From assembly GCF_024868665.1 (NCBI RefSeq), contig NC_079901.1, positions 3,526,142-3,590,141 on the forward strand: 64,000 nucleotides of DNA, given 5' to 3'. Under the pieces are notes generated by a model. The model saw nothing but the letters and a program-made list of their open reading frames with translations. It searched no databases and was not told the DNA's origin. Position numbers and translations under genes: made by a program. The stretch comes from Triplophysa rosa. Its lineage: Eukaryota; Chordata; Actinopteri; Cypriniformes; Nemacheilidae. The number at the start of each line of letters is the position of its first letter. Within the stretch, counting starts at the first letter, position 1. Below are positions 53,431-63,150 of this stretch, in pieces.

Positions 53431-54662
53431 CTATCTAAAAGCGAATGCTCACCCAGACCTGCCTGAAATGCCTCATGTAAGCACACCCCCACGAATGTAC
53501 GTCATTTCGTGGTATGACTTGACTAAGACTGCCCAAATCTATACGCAAGTAAGATGGGTGTACTTGTAAATCTCATTGTATCGTCGCCGGCGCAGCCATG
53601 TTGTGGAAACGCTGTGTGTTTCGTTGCGAAAAGAAAGCCTCTTTGTTTGCCCTTCCAAAAGATGAGACAACTAAAAACGAATGGTTATATTTTATGTACA
53701 ATACTGTTGCAGAACAGTACAATCCGAATATTCAAGTGTGTGCAGCACATTTCACAGATGATAGCTTCATGAACCTGGGAGAGAGATTAAGACCGGCTGT
53801 GCACGAAAGCTTTGGGTAAAAAGTGGGGCAATTCCAACCATTACAACTTCGCAAGGACAGTTTGGTGCTTCAGATTTGCAGCCATAAGTATATTTTCATT
53901 GTTAAAGACTTTGTTACAGACTAACGCGAGTTGAGTTTGTCGTGTGTTTGTAGCACATGTTGTTTCTTTGTGTGATCTGCAAATGCAGACATGCACGCAA
54001 CGTGAAAAAAAGACAACATAAGTCCTAATAATCAGTAATTATGTTCCAACTAGAGGCAACAAATGTTGTGTTTATAATGGGGTTTATTGTCTTTGTTGAG
54101 TCGTGACGAGACATGGCATAACACTGGTTGATCACTAACAGCAAATCTTTATAATGTCATATATAATAGTTAAAAAACAGTTAGCTATAGTTTTAAACTA
54201 TTTAACATAATATATTTTTTAAAAACCTTACCAATCCTTTACATCCTGCTCAAGTCGCACTGGCAAAGTTGATGTATCTGCTTGATCATCTTCATTTTCC
54301 AGATCAGATTCGTGCTCGAATTGATAAGGAAAGTACGGATGACATTTTATCACCTGTCAGTACAATTGCTTGGGAACATGATGTCCCGAATATGGTAAGA
54401 GGCGTTACATTCCCGTCACACGCTTGCAGTATTCGACCAATCACTATGCACTGGTTAACTGGCCAATCATAGCACACCTTGCTTTTCAGAGCAATGACCT
54501 TTGTAAAAAATCTGCGCGTTTCAGAGAGACGGGGCAAAGAGTAGATACAAACAATCACGGTATGTGGAAAATACAGCGTTTTTAACCTTAAATCGTGTAT
54601 ACACATTGCATTACATCTAAAACAAACGATAATATTAGTTTTAGCGCTGTCATTTGACCCCT
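53431..54662 (+). mobile_element. Kolobok-type element, longer copy with THAP exon
   Basis: It matches the short copy at 42299-43614 on both sides (left from CTATCTAAAAGCGAATGCTC; right from CCTGTCAGTACAATTGCTT to the end), and contains ~700 further bases with a THAP-domain ORF. The right end, complement AGGGGTCAAATGAC, is followed by TTAA (54663-54666). The outer ~115 bases of the left end are missing. THAP plus TTAA fits Kolobok. Confidence 0.75.
53598..53819 (+). pseudogene. THAP zinc-finger exon of a Kolobok-type transposase
   Basis: A 73-residue frame from Met at 53598: Cys6, Cys10, then Cys48 and His51 (CAAHF) give the C2CH zinc site. LFALPKD, Trp29 and the AAHF box are THAP hallmarks. 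THAP domains bind the transposon's own DNA. The frame runs into GGGTAAAAAG (53816), a possible splice donor, and the next possible exon begins after a pyrimidine-rich TTCATTTTCCAG near 54300. No DDE catalytic domain was found, so it is a leftover part of a transposase. Shown as a fragment, not an active gene. Confidence 0.7.
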
Positions 54663-54793
54663 TTAAAAGAACCAAACTCAGACCCCTTTAAGTGGACCAA
54701 GAGGTGGACCAAATGAAAAAGGAACAAGTTATTTTTATGTTCACACTGTCTCTGTCCCTAAAAGAGGACTCCGATCATTTTTGGACCACTTAA

Positions 54794-55810
54794 GCCCTAT
54801 TCGCATGGGATTAGTATTATCTGGGGACCTCTGGTCATTTGTAATAATTGCAGAGATTGTCTGTGACCATGTTGCGCATTCGCACTGGATAAGTGAACTC
54901 TGTGATTTTAATCGAATTTACTGACTTATCTCCCGGAAATGACGTGAAGGCACTTCCCTCTTTCTAAACATGGCACGAAAGAGAGCTTAACACGGATGCG
55001 CTGTCTGACAGAGATTCACCGACGCAGCCTTTAGCCCGTTACTGTACACACCAGGCTGGACCTCGCGTTGCATTTTGCCGCGTCCCACAGTTTAGAATCT
55101 ATCTTCATTGTACATGTCAAAGCAACTGTTTCAAATCGCGCGAATAAGAGCGTGATTACATAATGTAACACTAGACAAAGGATGTCAAAACAAACGGATG
55201 CTGCGTTAATTGCGTTAAATATTTTTCACGCGTTAATTTGAAATAATTAATTGCATGCGTTAATGCGTTACCGTTGACAGCCCTACTTGAAAGTCTTGTC
55301 GTTGTATGTGTAGTTGTATGTTAACAGAAGAATGTTCCTTACCGCATGCTGCCATGCATGTCATCATCTCCATATATTCCTTCTTTTTTGTTTCGCTCTT
55401 CTGATCCTGTCATGTTTTTTTAAAGTGAATATTTTATCTCTGCCAATATTATTGTTGTCTGGTATGTAGCGACATAACCCAGCACCCAAAATACTGTGAA
55501 AACACTCCAACTCAGCTTCCATTCTTTGCGAAAGATGACTGAAAAGGTGCACAGAAACCTTGAAAAAATGAGATACGATCCGCCAAATCTTGTTCAAAAT
55601 TTCAAATCGCAGAGATGCCGATTCGCACTGGACTAATATTATCACAGGACCTCGGTGTTCGTCAAAATAGGGTAGGTAATTTGTGGGGGAATTTTTACTT
55701 GACAAATTACAGACATGGCCGTTTCGCACAGGATTAAGATCACAGACAATCTGCGATTATTACAAATGACCAGAGGTCCCCAGATAATACTAATCCTGTG
55801 CGAATAGGAC
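54794..55810. mobile_element. DNA transposon with ~73-base terminal inverted repeats
   Basis: Left end GCCCTATTCGCATGGGATTA; complement of right end GTCCTATTCGCACAGGATTA. Pairing continues through ATTATCTGGGGACCTCTGGT to GATTGTCTGTGA with few mismatches. Flanks are TTAA (left) and TTTA (right), so a TTAA or 3-base TWA duplication is possible. The internal ORF at 55364-55729 (minus) is not recognised. At about 55145-55284 an apparent end of another hAT (complement TAGGGCTGTCAACGGTAACG) is nested inside. Confidence 0.75.
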
Positions 55811-55813
55811 TTT

Positions 55814-56540
55814 AGGCAGCAATGGGGACTCAGACCTCTTTATAAATAGTTGCTACTATTTATAACAAAATATTTGAAGCAAATTATGAATCTGGTTTTA
55901 ATTTTAAATAATTTGAAGTAATGATCCTTGTCATTAGAGCTCCACGGTTAACCGCTGAAATATCGCGATCTCGATTCAAACACCCACGCGATCTCATTAA
56001 TGAAAATCAACGATTCTCGCGTCTAATTTACCTCGGACTAAAAGCATAACGCTTCAATATGTGCTGGTGCTGCTGCAGAAGCAGAGATAGCTTTATTATC
56101 ATAAGGTATGTAAAGGCGTCACAAACGTTTTTTTCAACCACCACACTATCATTATTTCTGTGTCCAATGATCACAGAAGTATTGGGATTAAAGCAGAGAG
56201 TTGCCAACCCACACGCATGAGATGCGTTTACAAGGTCCTACGCTGCCCAAATTAATCTCACACCAAACAACAGACCAACATATAAAGTAAATACAGCTTG
56301 ACAACAAAACTGCTCTAATGAGTGTCTTTCTTACATTGTTCTGAATATGCTTCACATCTTAACTAGACAGGTTTGAAACGAAACTATCGATTGCAGACAG
56401 TTTGTAGTGCTGACAAATCCTAGTGCGCGTTTATATCCGTCATTGCGGTAAAACACGTCATCAGAGTGTGTGGCGCTTATCACTGTATTTATGCTAATAG
56501 AAGCTGCGCTGTTAGAGCTTTTCATCAAGTTGCCAAAGTT
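55814..56540. other. Non-coding sequence with a hAT-like end
   Basis: From about 55935, TAGAGCTCCACGGTTAACCG then CTGAAATATCGCGATCTCG resembles the end of a known fish hAT group. No opposite end or duplication was found. No coding region. Confidence 0.4.
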
Positions 56541-56654
56541 ATTTTAAACTGTTTAAACCGTCAGTGCTTCGCAAGGTACAGAGTAGCCACGAAGCTAACC
56601 GAGGAAGATGGCGAAGTACAAGTGAGTAGCTACTCTGATATACACCATGGGACC
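56541..56654 (+). pseudogene. Gypsy Gag fragment, before hAT insertion
   Basis: NCLNRQCFARYRVATKLTEE then DGEVQVS and, after a shift, LIYTMGP. This is the typical gypsy Gag stretch that precedes a Gly-x-Glu-Ala block, here interrupted at ATGGGACC by the hAT and resumed at 59136 as MGPEAENILNSFSF. Confidence 0.75.
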
Positions 56655-59135
56655 TAAGGTGACCATACGTCCTCTTTTTCCCGGACATGTCCAAAAAACT
56701 GCGTCCGGACGGGATTTCTAAATTTCCTAAAATGTCCGGGATTCGGCTTTTGCGTTCTACAGTCGTCATTCATTGTATGCGTTTTTGCATTGTTGCAAAG
56801 CCACGCCTTCTTGCACGCTACCACTGGTCGGTAATGTACGCACACAAACAAAGTGCATCTTAATCACTCGGCACCAGGGCTACAGCCAATAGAGAGAGCA
56901 GCAGCTTGCTTGTCAGTGGGTGGCACATGGCTCCCGAATAGCGTAAACGATGCCCAAAAGCAAATGTCAATTCACAGATGAATTAGAAGAAAATTCCCAT
57001 GTTTTCGTCTCGGACGGGATCCGTTTGAAGCAGAATGCATGACCTGCAAAGCTGGTACGTACGTGTCAGTGTCAAATAAAGGTGCTAGCGACCTAGAAGC
57101 CCACGTAAACTCTGCAAAACACAAAATTGCAGCTAAAGGAGAGAGCTCATCAGGTAAATTAACTGACTATTTTGTGAGACCAGGTAAAACAGATGATGCC
57201 GTTACTGCTGCGGAGGGAGTTTTTGCATTCCACACCACCAAGCATCACAATAGCTATAGATCAACGGACTGCACATCTGCCTTGTTAAAAAAGGCTTTCC
57301 CTGATTCCGAGACAGCGCGGAAATTTTCAAGCGCTCGTACAAAGACTGAAGCAATTATTAATGCTATGATAGCGCCACATTCGGTTGACATAGCTCTGAA
57401 AGCACTGGAAGACATACCCTATTGTGGTGTTTCTACTGATGGAAGCAATCACGGTGCTGTGAAAATGTATCCTCTGCTTATTCTGTGTTTTTATTGGAAG
57501 AATGGTGGCGTACAAAGTAAATTAGTTTAAGTTAAAAACACCCCAAATGAGACAGCTGAAACGATCGCGCAATACATCAAAGAAACACTGGAAAAGAAAG
57601 GAATTTTTTCCAGATGTATTGCGTTTACGGGTGACAACTGCAATACAATGTTCGGGGGAATCCAGCATGATGAAGAAGGAAAGAATGTTTTCGCAAACTT
57701 AAAGAGGTCATTGCAGAAGTCATTAATCGGTGTGGGCTGCCCAGCACACATCTTGAACAATTGTGTTCATTACGGGGCAGACACACTAGATGTCGATATT
57801 GAGAACATCATCTTCAAAATATATCAATACTTTCACATCTACACTGTGCGCACAGAGAATCTGAAGGAGTACTGTGAATTTGTTGATGTTGAATACAGAA
57901 GTCTCCTTTCTCACAGCAAGACGCGATGGCTGTCATTATTCCCAGGTATTGAGAGGTTGCTACAGATGTTTCCAGCCTTGAAAGCATTCTTTTTGTCACA
58001 GGAAAAGGCACCCTCGTCGATCAAGAAGTTTTTTGAAGACGAGTTCAGTGAAATTTACCTCTGGCACATGCACTTACTCATGTGTGTGTTTAATTCACAC
58101 ATTCAGGAGATGGAAAGGGAGAGCAATTAAATTGTGGAAGTGAAGAACATTTTGAACAAAGTCTGCACCATGCTTCTTGAACGCAAGACCAATAACTTTA
58201 TGTCGATTAAAGTCAAGGGACTACTTGCACAAAAGCACAAGGATTGACTTGGTAAGAGGTGTGACCATTTCAGTGCTCAAGTACAGGGTCTGTACAGTTC
58301 ATGCCTGGAGTATCTGGAGAAATGGATGGCACCCATGGAGGAGTTCTCCTGTTTCATGTGGATGGATCTGAGTGAGACACCTGACTGGAATGACATAGAA
58401 GCATGTATCAAATACCTGGGAGAAAAGGGGGTGCCAATAGATGATGCAAAGTGCTTTGAGGTGTTACAGTGATGGAGATTTCAGTGATCTGCAAGTACAC
58501 AAGAAGTTGACAAAATATTTTGAAAGGTCCAAAAGCATAGATTTTCATTCAGAGCAACTGAAGATTGCACAGTTTTTGTTTGCTATTCCTTCTCACAATG
58601 CAAATGTAGAAAGAGTTTTTTCACTGATGCAAAGCCAGTGGACAAAGGAAAGGAATCACTTGTCTGTTGAGTCACTGAAGGGGCTTCTGTGTACACAGTA
58701 CAACTTTCAACAGATGTCTTGCAAAGACTTTCATGCCTACTTGATTGGTAATTGGGGACTATTGGGAAAGATTTGATCTTCAGGAAAATATACCAGAGAA
58801 CATCAGGAGGACTGAAATTGATTTTTTTTAATGGCAAGTGATATTTTATTTTACTTTAACCTATGGCCTTGAAAAGAAACAGTGTCATTTAAAAGTTGTA
58901 ATTTAAATGCTAAACTTTTTCATTTGTTTGTTATTATTCTATTGTTGAGGGCCAAAAGTTGAATGGAAAGGATATATTACTTAATGTATTGAAGTTCAGT
59001 AACAGTTTCATGGTTGTGACCACATTTGTCAAGTATTTACACCCATTCCGATCCTTCCACCCGCTGTGGGTGTCCTTCGGCCTCCTGCCCCCACTGACTG
59101 TCCTCTTTTTTGAAAGCTGAAATATGGTCACCCTA
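56655..59135 (+). mobile_element. hAT transposon with decayed transposase, in gypsy Gag
   Basis: 2481 bases, flanked by the perfect 8-base duplication ATGGGACC (56647-56654 and 59136-59143). Ends TAAGGTGACCATACGTCC and, as complement of the right end, TAGGGTGACCATATTTC. It carries a BED-finger hAT transposase, now broken. It is the only hAT in the window with recognisable transposase. Confidence 0.92.
56951..58776 (+). pseudogene. hAT transposase with BED-type zinc finger, multiply disrupted
   Basis: It starts MPKSKCQFTDELEENS. After a frameshift near 57000 comes the BED-like finger (CMTC ... DLEAHVNSAKH), then KLTDYF, the first Asp block (GVSTDGSNHG), an in-frame TAA at 57528, the second Asp block (AFTGDNCNTMFGG), GCPAHILNN, TRWLSLFPGIERLLQ, another TAA at 58128, further shifts, and the hAT C-terminal dimerisation region (IPSHNANVERVFSLMQSQWT then KERNHLSVESLKGLL) in the 58441-58776 frame. 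The length is right for a ~600-residue hAT transposase. At least two stops and two shifts make it inactive. Confidence 0.9.
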
Positions 59136-59333
59136 ATGGGACCAGAGGCAGAAAATATATTAAACTCGTTCTCGTTTGAGAGGGAAGAGCACCAAAAGGA
59201 CTTCGACACGGTACTAAGCAAGTTTAATGACTATTTCATCCCGAAAAAGAATATCATCCACGGTAGAGTGTGTTTTTACAAACGCGTCCAAAAGCCGGGA
59301 GAAAAGGCAGAGATTTTCATCAGAGCACTATAC
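59136..59333 (+). pseudogene. Gypsy Gag fragment, between hAT and L2 insertions
   Basis: MGPEAENILNSFSFEREEHQ, KDFDTVLSKFNDYFIPKKNI, IHGRVCFYKRVQKPGEKAEI, FIRALY: a gypsy Gag capsid-like region in one open frame. After the L2 insert it resumes as ELAESCDFSAQKTENIRDKL. Confidence 0.85.
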
Positions 59334-59578
59334 TCAACTCAACTTTATTTATATAGCGCTTTTACAATTTTCATTGTTGTCAGCTGTACATGAGACATAT
59401 TGACTATAAGCAAAATAATTAAAGTTGTACCTGCAGAAACAAGAAAAGGTTGAAAACACAGAAGACAGACATACCCACATACAAAACACTCCACACACAC
59501 AATATGCACACGTACTAACACACATAGACATAGAGACACACACACAACACACACACACGTACGTACACAGACAAGTAT

Positions 59579-59615
<37 letters not shown>

Positions 59616-59804
59616 CAGTGAGAGCACACATTTAGGATAAAGGAGAGAGAAGCACAGGTCAAATATAACAGACTATAAATTCCTATATGCAATATTAATT
59701 AAGTAAAACTTTAAAATTCTAAAGCAGCTCCCCGGTCAGGCAGATAGTGCAAAAACAGTATGCAAACGGTGGCGAGGAACCCAAAACTCTAATCGAGAAA
59801 AAAC
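59334..59804 (-). mobile_element. L2 LINE 3' fragment inserted in gypsy Gag
   Basis: About 470 bases of L2 3' untranslated region, same subfamily as 20958-26205, including the CA tract (59470-59614) and the tail (complement of TCAACTCAACTTTATTTATA). ACTATAC flanks it at 59327-59333 and 59812-59818, a short duplication. About seven extra bases at the 5' side (59805-59811) look like filler. No coding capacity. Confidence 0.88.
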
Positions 59805-59811
59805 TAGCAGA

Positions 59812-60002
59812 ACTATACGAACTAGCAGAGAGTTGCGACTTCAGTGCACAGAAAACAGAGAACATCCGAGATAAACTTGTGGTTGGCATCAGAGATAAAG
59901 AGCTGTCGAGGAAGTTACAGTTGATAACGAATCTTACCTTAGACACCGCGGTGATGATGGTGAGGCAGGCAAAGGATGATAAACTAAATGGGACGTTACA
60001 TT
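59812..60002 (+). pseudogene. Gypsy Gag fragment, after L2 insertion
   Basis: ELAESCDFSAQKTENIRDKL, VVGIRDKELSRKLQLITNLT, LDTAVMMVRQAKDD: the C-terminal part of the gypsy Gag capsid-like region. Homology then breaks off at a large deletion that removes the zinc knuckle, protease and most of RT. Confidence 0.85.
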
Positions 60003-60044
60003 CCTGATTTGGCAACGCTGGGTAGCCCGTTGTTTTATTTATTG

Positions 60045-60480
60045 AGAGGGACTGTAAGATGGACCTGGGATCACGCTCAAGAAAGCACGTTTCAGAAACC
60101 AGGTAAGCGCAAATTGAAAAGGAGTGCTTAGCAGGAGTCTTCGCGTGCGAGAGATTTGAGAAATACTTCATTGGCTTGGATAGATTTCGCCTTATCACAG
60201 ATCACAAACCTCTTGTACCACTTATCAATAAAAAAGATCTGGACACGGTACCGATACGCTGTCAAAGACTTTTAATGAGACTGATGCGTTTTGCATTGAC
60301 CACTGAATACGCGCCTGGAAAGACACTGGTAGTAGCTGACACACTATCAAGAAGTCTGATAGCCAGTGAAGCACCGAGTAGCAACGCGGATGAGATAGCG
60401 TCACACGTGGATGCCGTGGTAGCCAGCTTGCCCGTATCTCAGTCAAAGCGGCGATTGAAAGAGCTGAAAAGTTACAGTTG
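60045..60480 (+). pseudogene. Gypsy RT thumb and RNase H fragment
   Basis: VRWTWDHAQESTFQKP is the thumb end of RT. From about 60115 the RNase H reads AQIEKECLAGVFACERFEKY, FRLITDHKPLVPLINKKDLD, RLLMRLMRFALTTEYAPGKT and VADTLSRS, with the usual Glu, Asp and Asp visible. A stop follows at 60481-60483. The first RNase H strand is missing. Confidence 0.85.
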
Positions 60481-60868
60481 GTGAGCAAGTTCATAAAGAA
60501 AGGATGGCCAGAGCATGTAAGAAACGTGCGGGAATGTATCAGAGAATTTTATTCGGTAAAAGACGCGCTATCAGTAAGTAAAGGACTGATAATAATGGGC
60601 AGCCGCATCTGTGTTCCAAGCGAGCTGAAGCAAGACATTCTTGAGCGCATCCACGAAGGACATTTGGGATTAACAAAATGCAGAGAGAGAGCAAATTCAT
60701 CTGTATGGTGGCCTGGAATCTCGTCGGACATACAAACCAACATTGAATTGTGTGCATTCTGCCGCGAACATAAAAGGTCACAAAGAAAAGAGCCACTGAA
60801 ACCATCACCGCTTCCTGACAGGCCGTGGCAGCGTGTGGCTATAGACATTTGCGAGAATAAGGGCCAGA
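60481..60868 (+). pseudogene. Gypsy integrase, N-terminal and first core part
   Basis: The HHCC zinc-binding region is complete: IHEGHLGLTKC with two His, then CAFC, followed by KEPLKPSPLPDRPWQRVAID, whose Asp is the first catalytic residue of the DDE core. The frame is broken at GGGCCAGA by the hAT at 60869. Confidence 0.88.
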
Positions 60869-62765
60869 CAGAGGTGTAAAGAGTACCTGAAAACCATACT
60901 TAAGTAAAAGTACAGATACCTTGCAGAGAAAATGACTCCATTACAAGTTACAAGTCACCAATTTCAAAACGACTTGAGTAAAAGTCTTCGAGTATCTGAT
61001 TTGAACAGTACTTGAGTATTTTACTCATACTGAATGTAGGCTCAAAGCAGCACTAGTCCTCAACACTTAAGAGACATGTCAGTGAAAAACTAGAAACAGT
61101 CGATTCGTGAGGAGAGCAATCACATTTATTTTCTTAAATCATAATAAGACTGAACACCTCAAAATTGCAACAAATCATGGCCGACATCATAACCTACTGT
61201 ACGTCTATTACAAACACCCAAGTCTCATTTAAGCTCAACTGCTCATAAGTAAACCAAACTCCTTCAAAAAGGTCTCTTCAATATAACGGATAAATAAAGT
61301 AATGTTAAGTAAAATCAAAAAGTCAAAGCCTTTTTGCACTGGACATGCTGGTTTGGGCCTCATGGCCAGCTGCAGTCATGTCCTCAATTCACATACACTG
61401 TTAGCCCTTACCTGCCATTTCTACAGTAATATACTGTATTGGCAACACTGTTGCCTGCTAGTTACTGTAGGTGTTTTACAGTAAACTACTGCAATGGCTG
61501 TTTGTATTAACGCACTTAAGTCACACAGTCTTAGATGAACACGTGTAAATAACAGATGAACACAATAAATCTGTCAAGATTTCACCAGAGGAGAATTAAA
61601 CACAAACATCAATAACATCTTCACATATTACAGACACCACTTTCACTTTATTTCTGTCATCTGTGTAAGATCTTATTGAGATTTAACTCGAGTTCATAGT
61701 GGTTCAATTATGTTTTAAGTCACCATTATGGCGATCAGTGTTTGCTTTGGTTGGACTCTTTGACTTTCTTGTAGCTTTAAAATGTACACTTATACAATAA
61801 CACTGAAAGGGACTTTACAGGAACCGCAACTTTATGTTTGCTTAGTAACTGAAGATACATCTGAAAGAATTCAATCATTAAATAATAATAATATAGCATT
61901 TAAGATTTATTAAGATATGTTTGGTAAAGTGATTACATGTTATAATGGAAAGATCTCTGTCAGAAAATCTTTCTTTGCAATTGAGACACAGTTAGACACT
62001 TGACATACAAACCTCATCAATGGTGACAAACAATCATGAATGAGTTTTGTACTATGTACCCAGCATGCATTGCAGCATGAAGCTGTTCAGTTGATTGTCA
62101 CCCTTGTTGAGATTCATATGTGAATTGTTCATTTCTCTGTGTCTGACTCATTCTATAGGTTAATATTTTGTCTATATAGTGTGAGAGCACTTTTGAAAAT
62201 TGAAATACTATACATTCTCTTTACTGGTTTACATCACTTCATGGCAATAGTCCCACCATATGGTCAAATTTTGAGCAAACATGTTTAGAGCACATTTAGG
62301 AAGAGTTAGTTTTAAAAAATAAGAGCTTTTGTAGATGTGTGACCTACAGTAACTAGCTGGCAACAGTGTTGCCAATATATTACTGTAGAAATAGCGGGTA
62401 AGGGCTAACCGTGTATAACCCGCCAGCGATTGACATCTACCTGATACTGCACTCATATTCATATAAAGAAGCCATGTTGACAAGTTTTTGTAATTTATGG
62501 CAAAATCCACAAGATTGTAGTACCTTCAATGCCCTGTGAATGGCAATATTAATTTTAAGATAGGTGTCATGCAAAATGTAATGTGTAATTGCATTAGTCA
62601 TTACATATGTAGTGGAGTAAAGAGTACATATACTTGTTCAAAAATGTAGTTAAGTAGAGAGTAAAAGTTGCTAATATCTTTAATACTCAGTACAACTACA
62701 AAGTAGCCAAAAAGATACTTAAGTAAAGTAACTAAGTACATTTACTCCAATACTTTACACCACTG
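60869..62765. mobile_element. Tol2-like non-autonomous hAT in gypsy integrase
   Basis: 1897 bases with ends CAGAGGTGTAAAGAGTACC and, as complement of the right, CAGTGGTGTAAAGTATTGG, plus AAGTACTTGAGTAAAAG-type subterminal repeats typical of Tol2-like hATs. A perfect 8-base duplication GGGCCAGA flanks it (60861-60868 and 62766-62773). An internal inverted repeat (61395-61471 with 62343-62414) is present. No transposase was found. Confidence 0.92.
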
Positions 62766-63110
62766 GGGCCAGATGTACCTGATCATTTCGGATTATTATT
62801 CACGCTTCATTGGGATTCTCCACCTACCGGCCACTACAACGGGACAGGTGATACACACACTGAAAGCCACATTTGCTAGATATGGAATCCCAGAGGGAGG
62901 TTTTAGCAAGTTCAGTTCACAAGCGAGGAGTTTGCGGAATTTAAAAAAAAGTACGACTTTGAACATGTCATATCCAGCCCGCACAATCCTCAATCAAGCG
63001 GGCATGCAGAGCGCTCTGTTCAGATTGCCAAACGCATCCTGAAACAGGATGATCCGCTCCTTGCCTTGATGAGTTACTGCACTCGTCTACAGGAGCCAGC
63101 CCTGCAGAGC
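62766..63110 (+). pseudogene. Gypsy integrase core, after hAT insertion
   Basis: GQMYLIISDYYSRFIGILHL (second catalytic Asp in this block or a neighbouring core residue), TGQVIHTLKATFARYGIPE, then a deletion and shift (FSKFSSQ), and in another frame SGHAERSVQIAKRILKQDD with the third catalytic Glu. Later TGASPAELL is read near 63090. Frameshifted and interrupted. Confidence 0.85.
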
Positions 63111-63150
63111 TATTGAATAGCAAATCGGAAAAGGAAAGGCAGCGTGGAAA

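Larger units (their letters stand above)
56541..63150 (+). mobile_element. Ty3/gypsy remnant with three nested insertions
   Basis: Gypsy coding sequence survives in blocks: Gag (56541-56654, 59136-59333, 59812-60002), a bit of RT thumb and RNase H (60045-60480), integrase N-terminal and first core part (60481-60868) and integrase core rest (62766-63110). The blocks join in order when the hAT (56655-59135), the L2 fragment (59334-59804) and the Tol2-like hAT (60869-62765) are removed. Protease and most of RT are deleted. No LTRs were found in the window. Confidence 0.85.

Noticed and set aside
53598..53819. THAP-domain frame as a host gene exon
   Set aside because: It sits between sequences shared with another Kolobok-type copy and next to a TTAA-flanked inverted end, so a transposon origin is simpler.
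55364..55729. 121-residue minus-strand ORF as a gene
   Set aside because: It lies inside a transposon with long inverted ends, overlaps its terminal repeat, and has no recognised domain.
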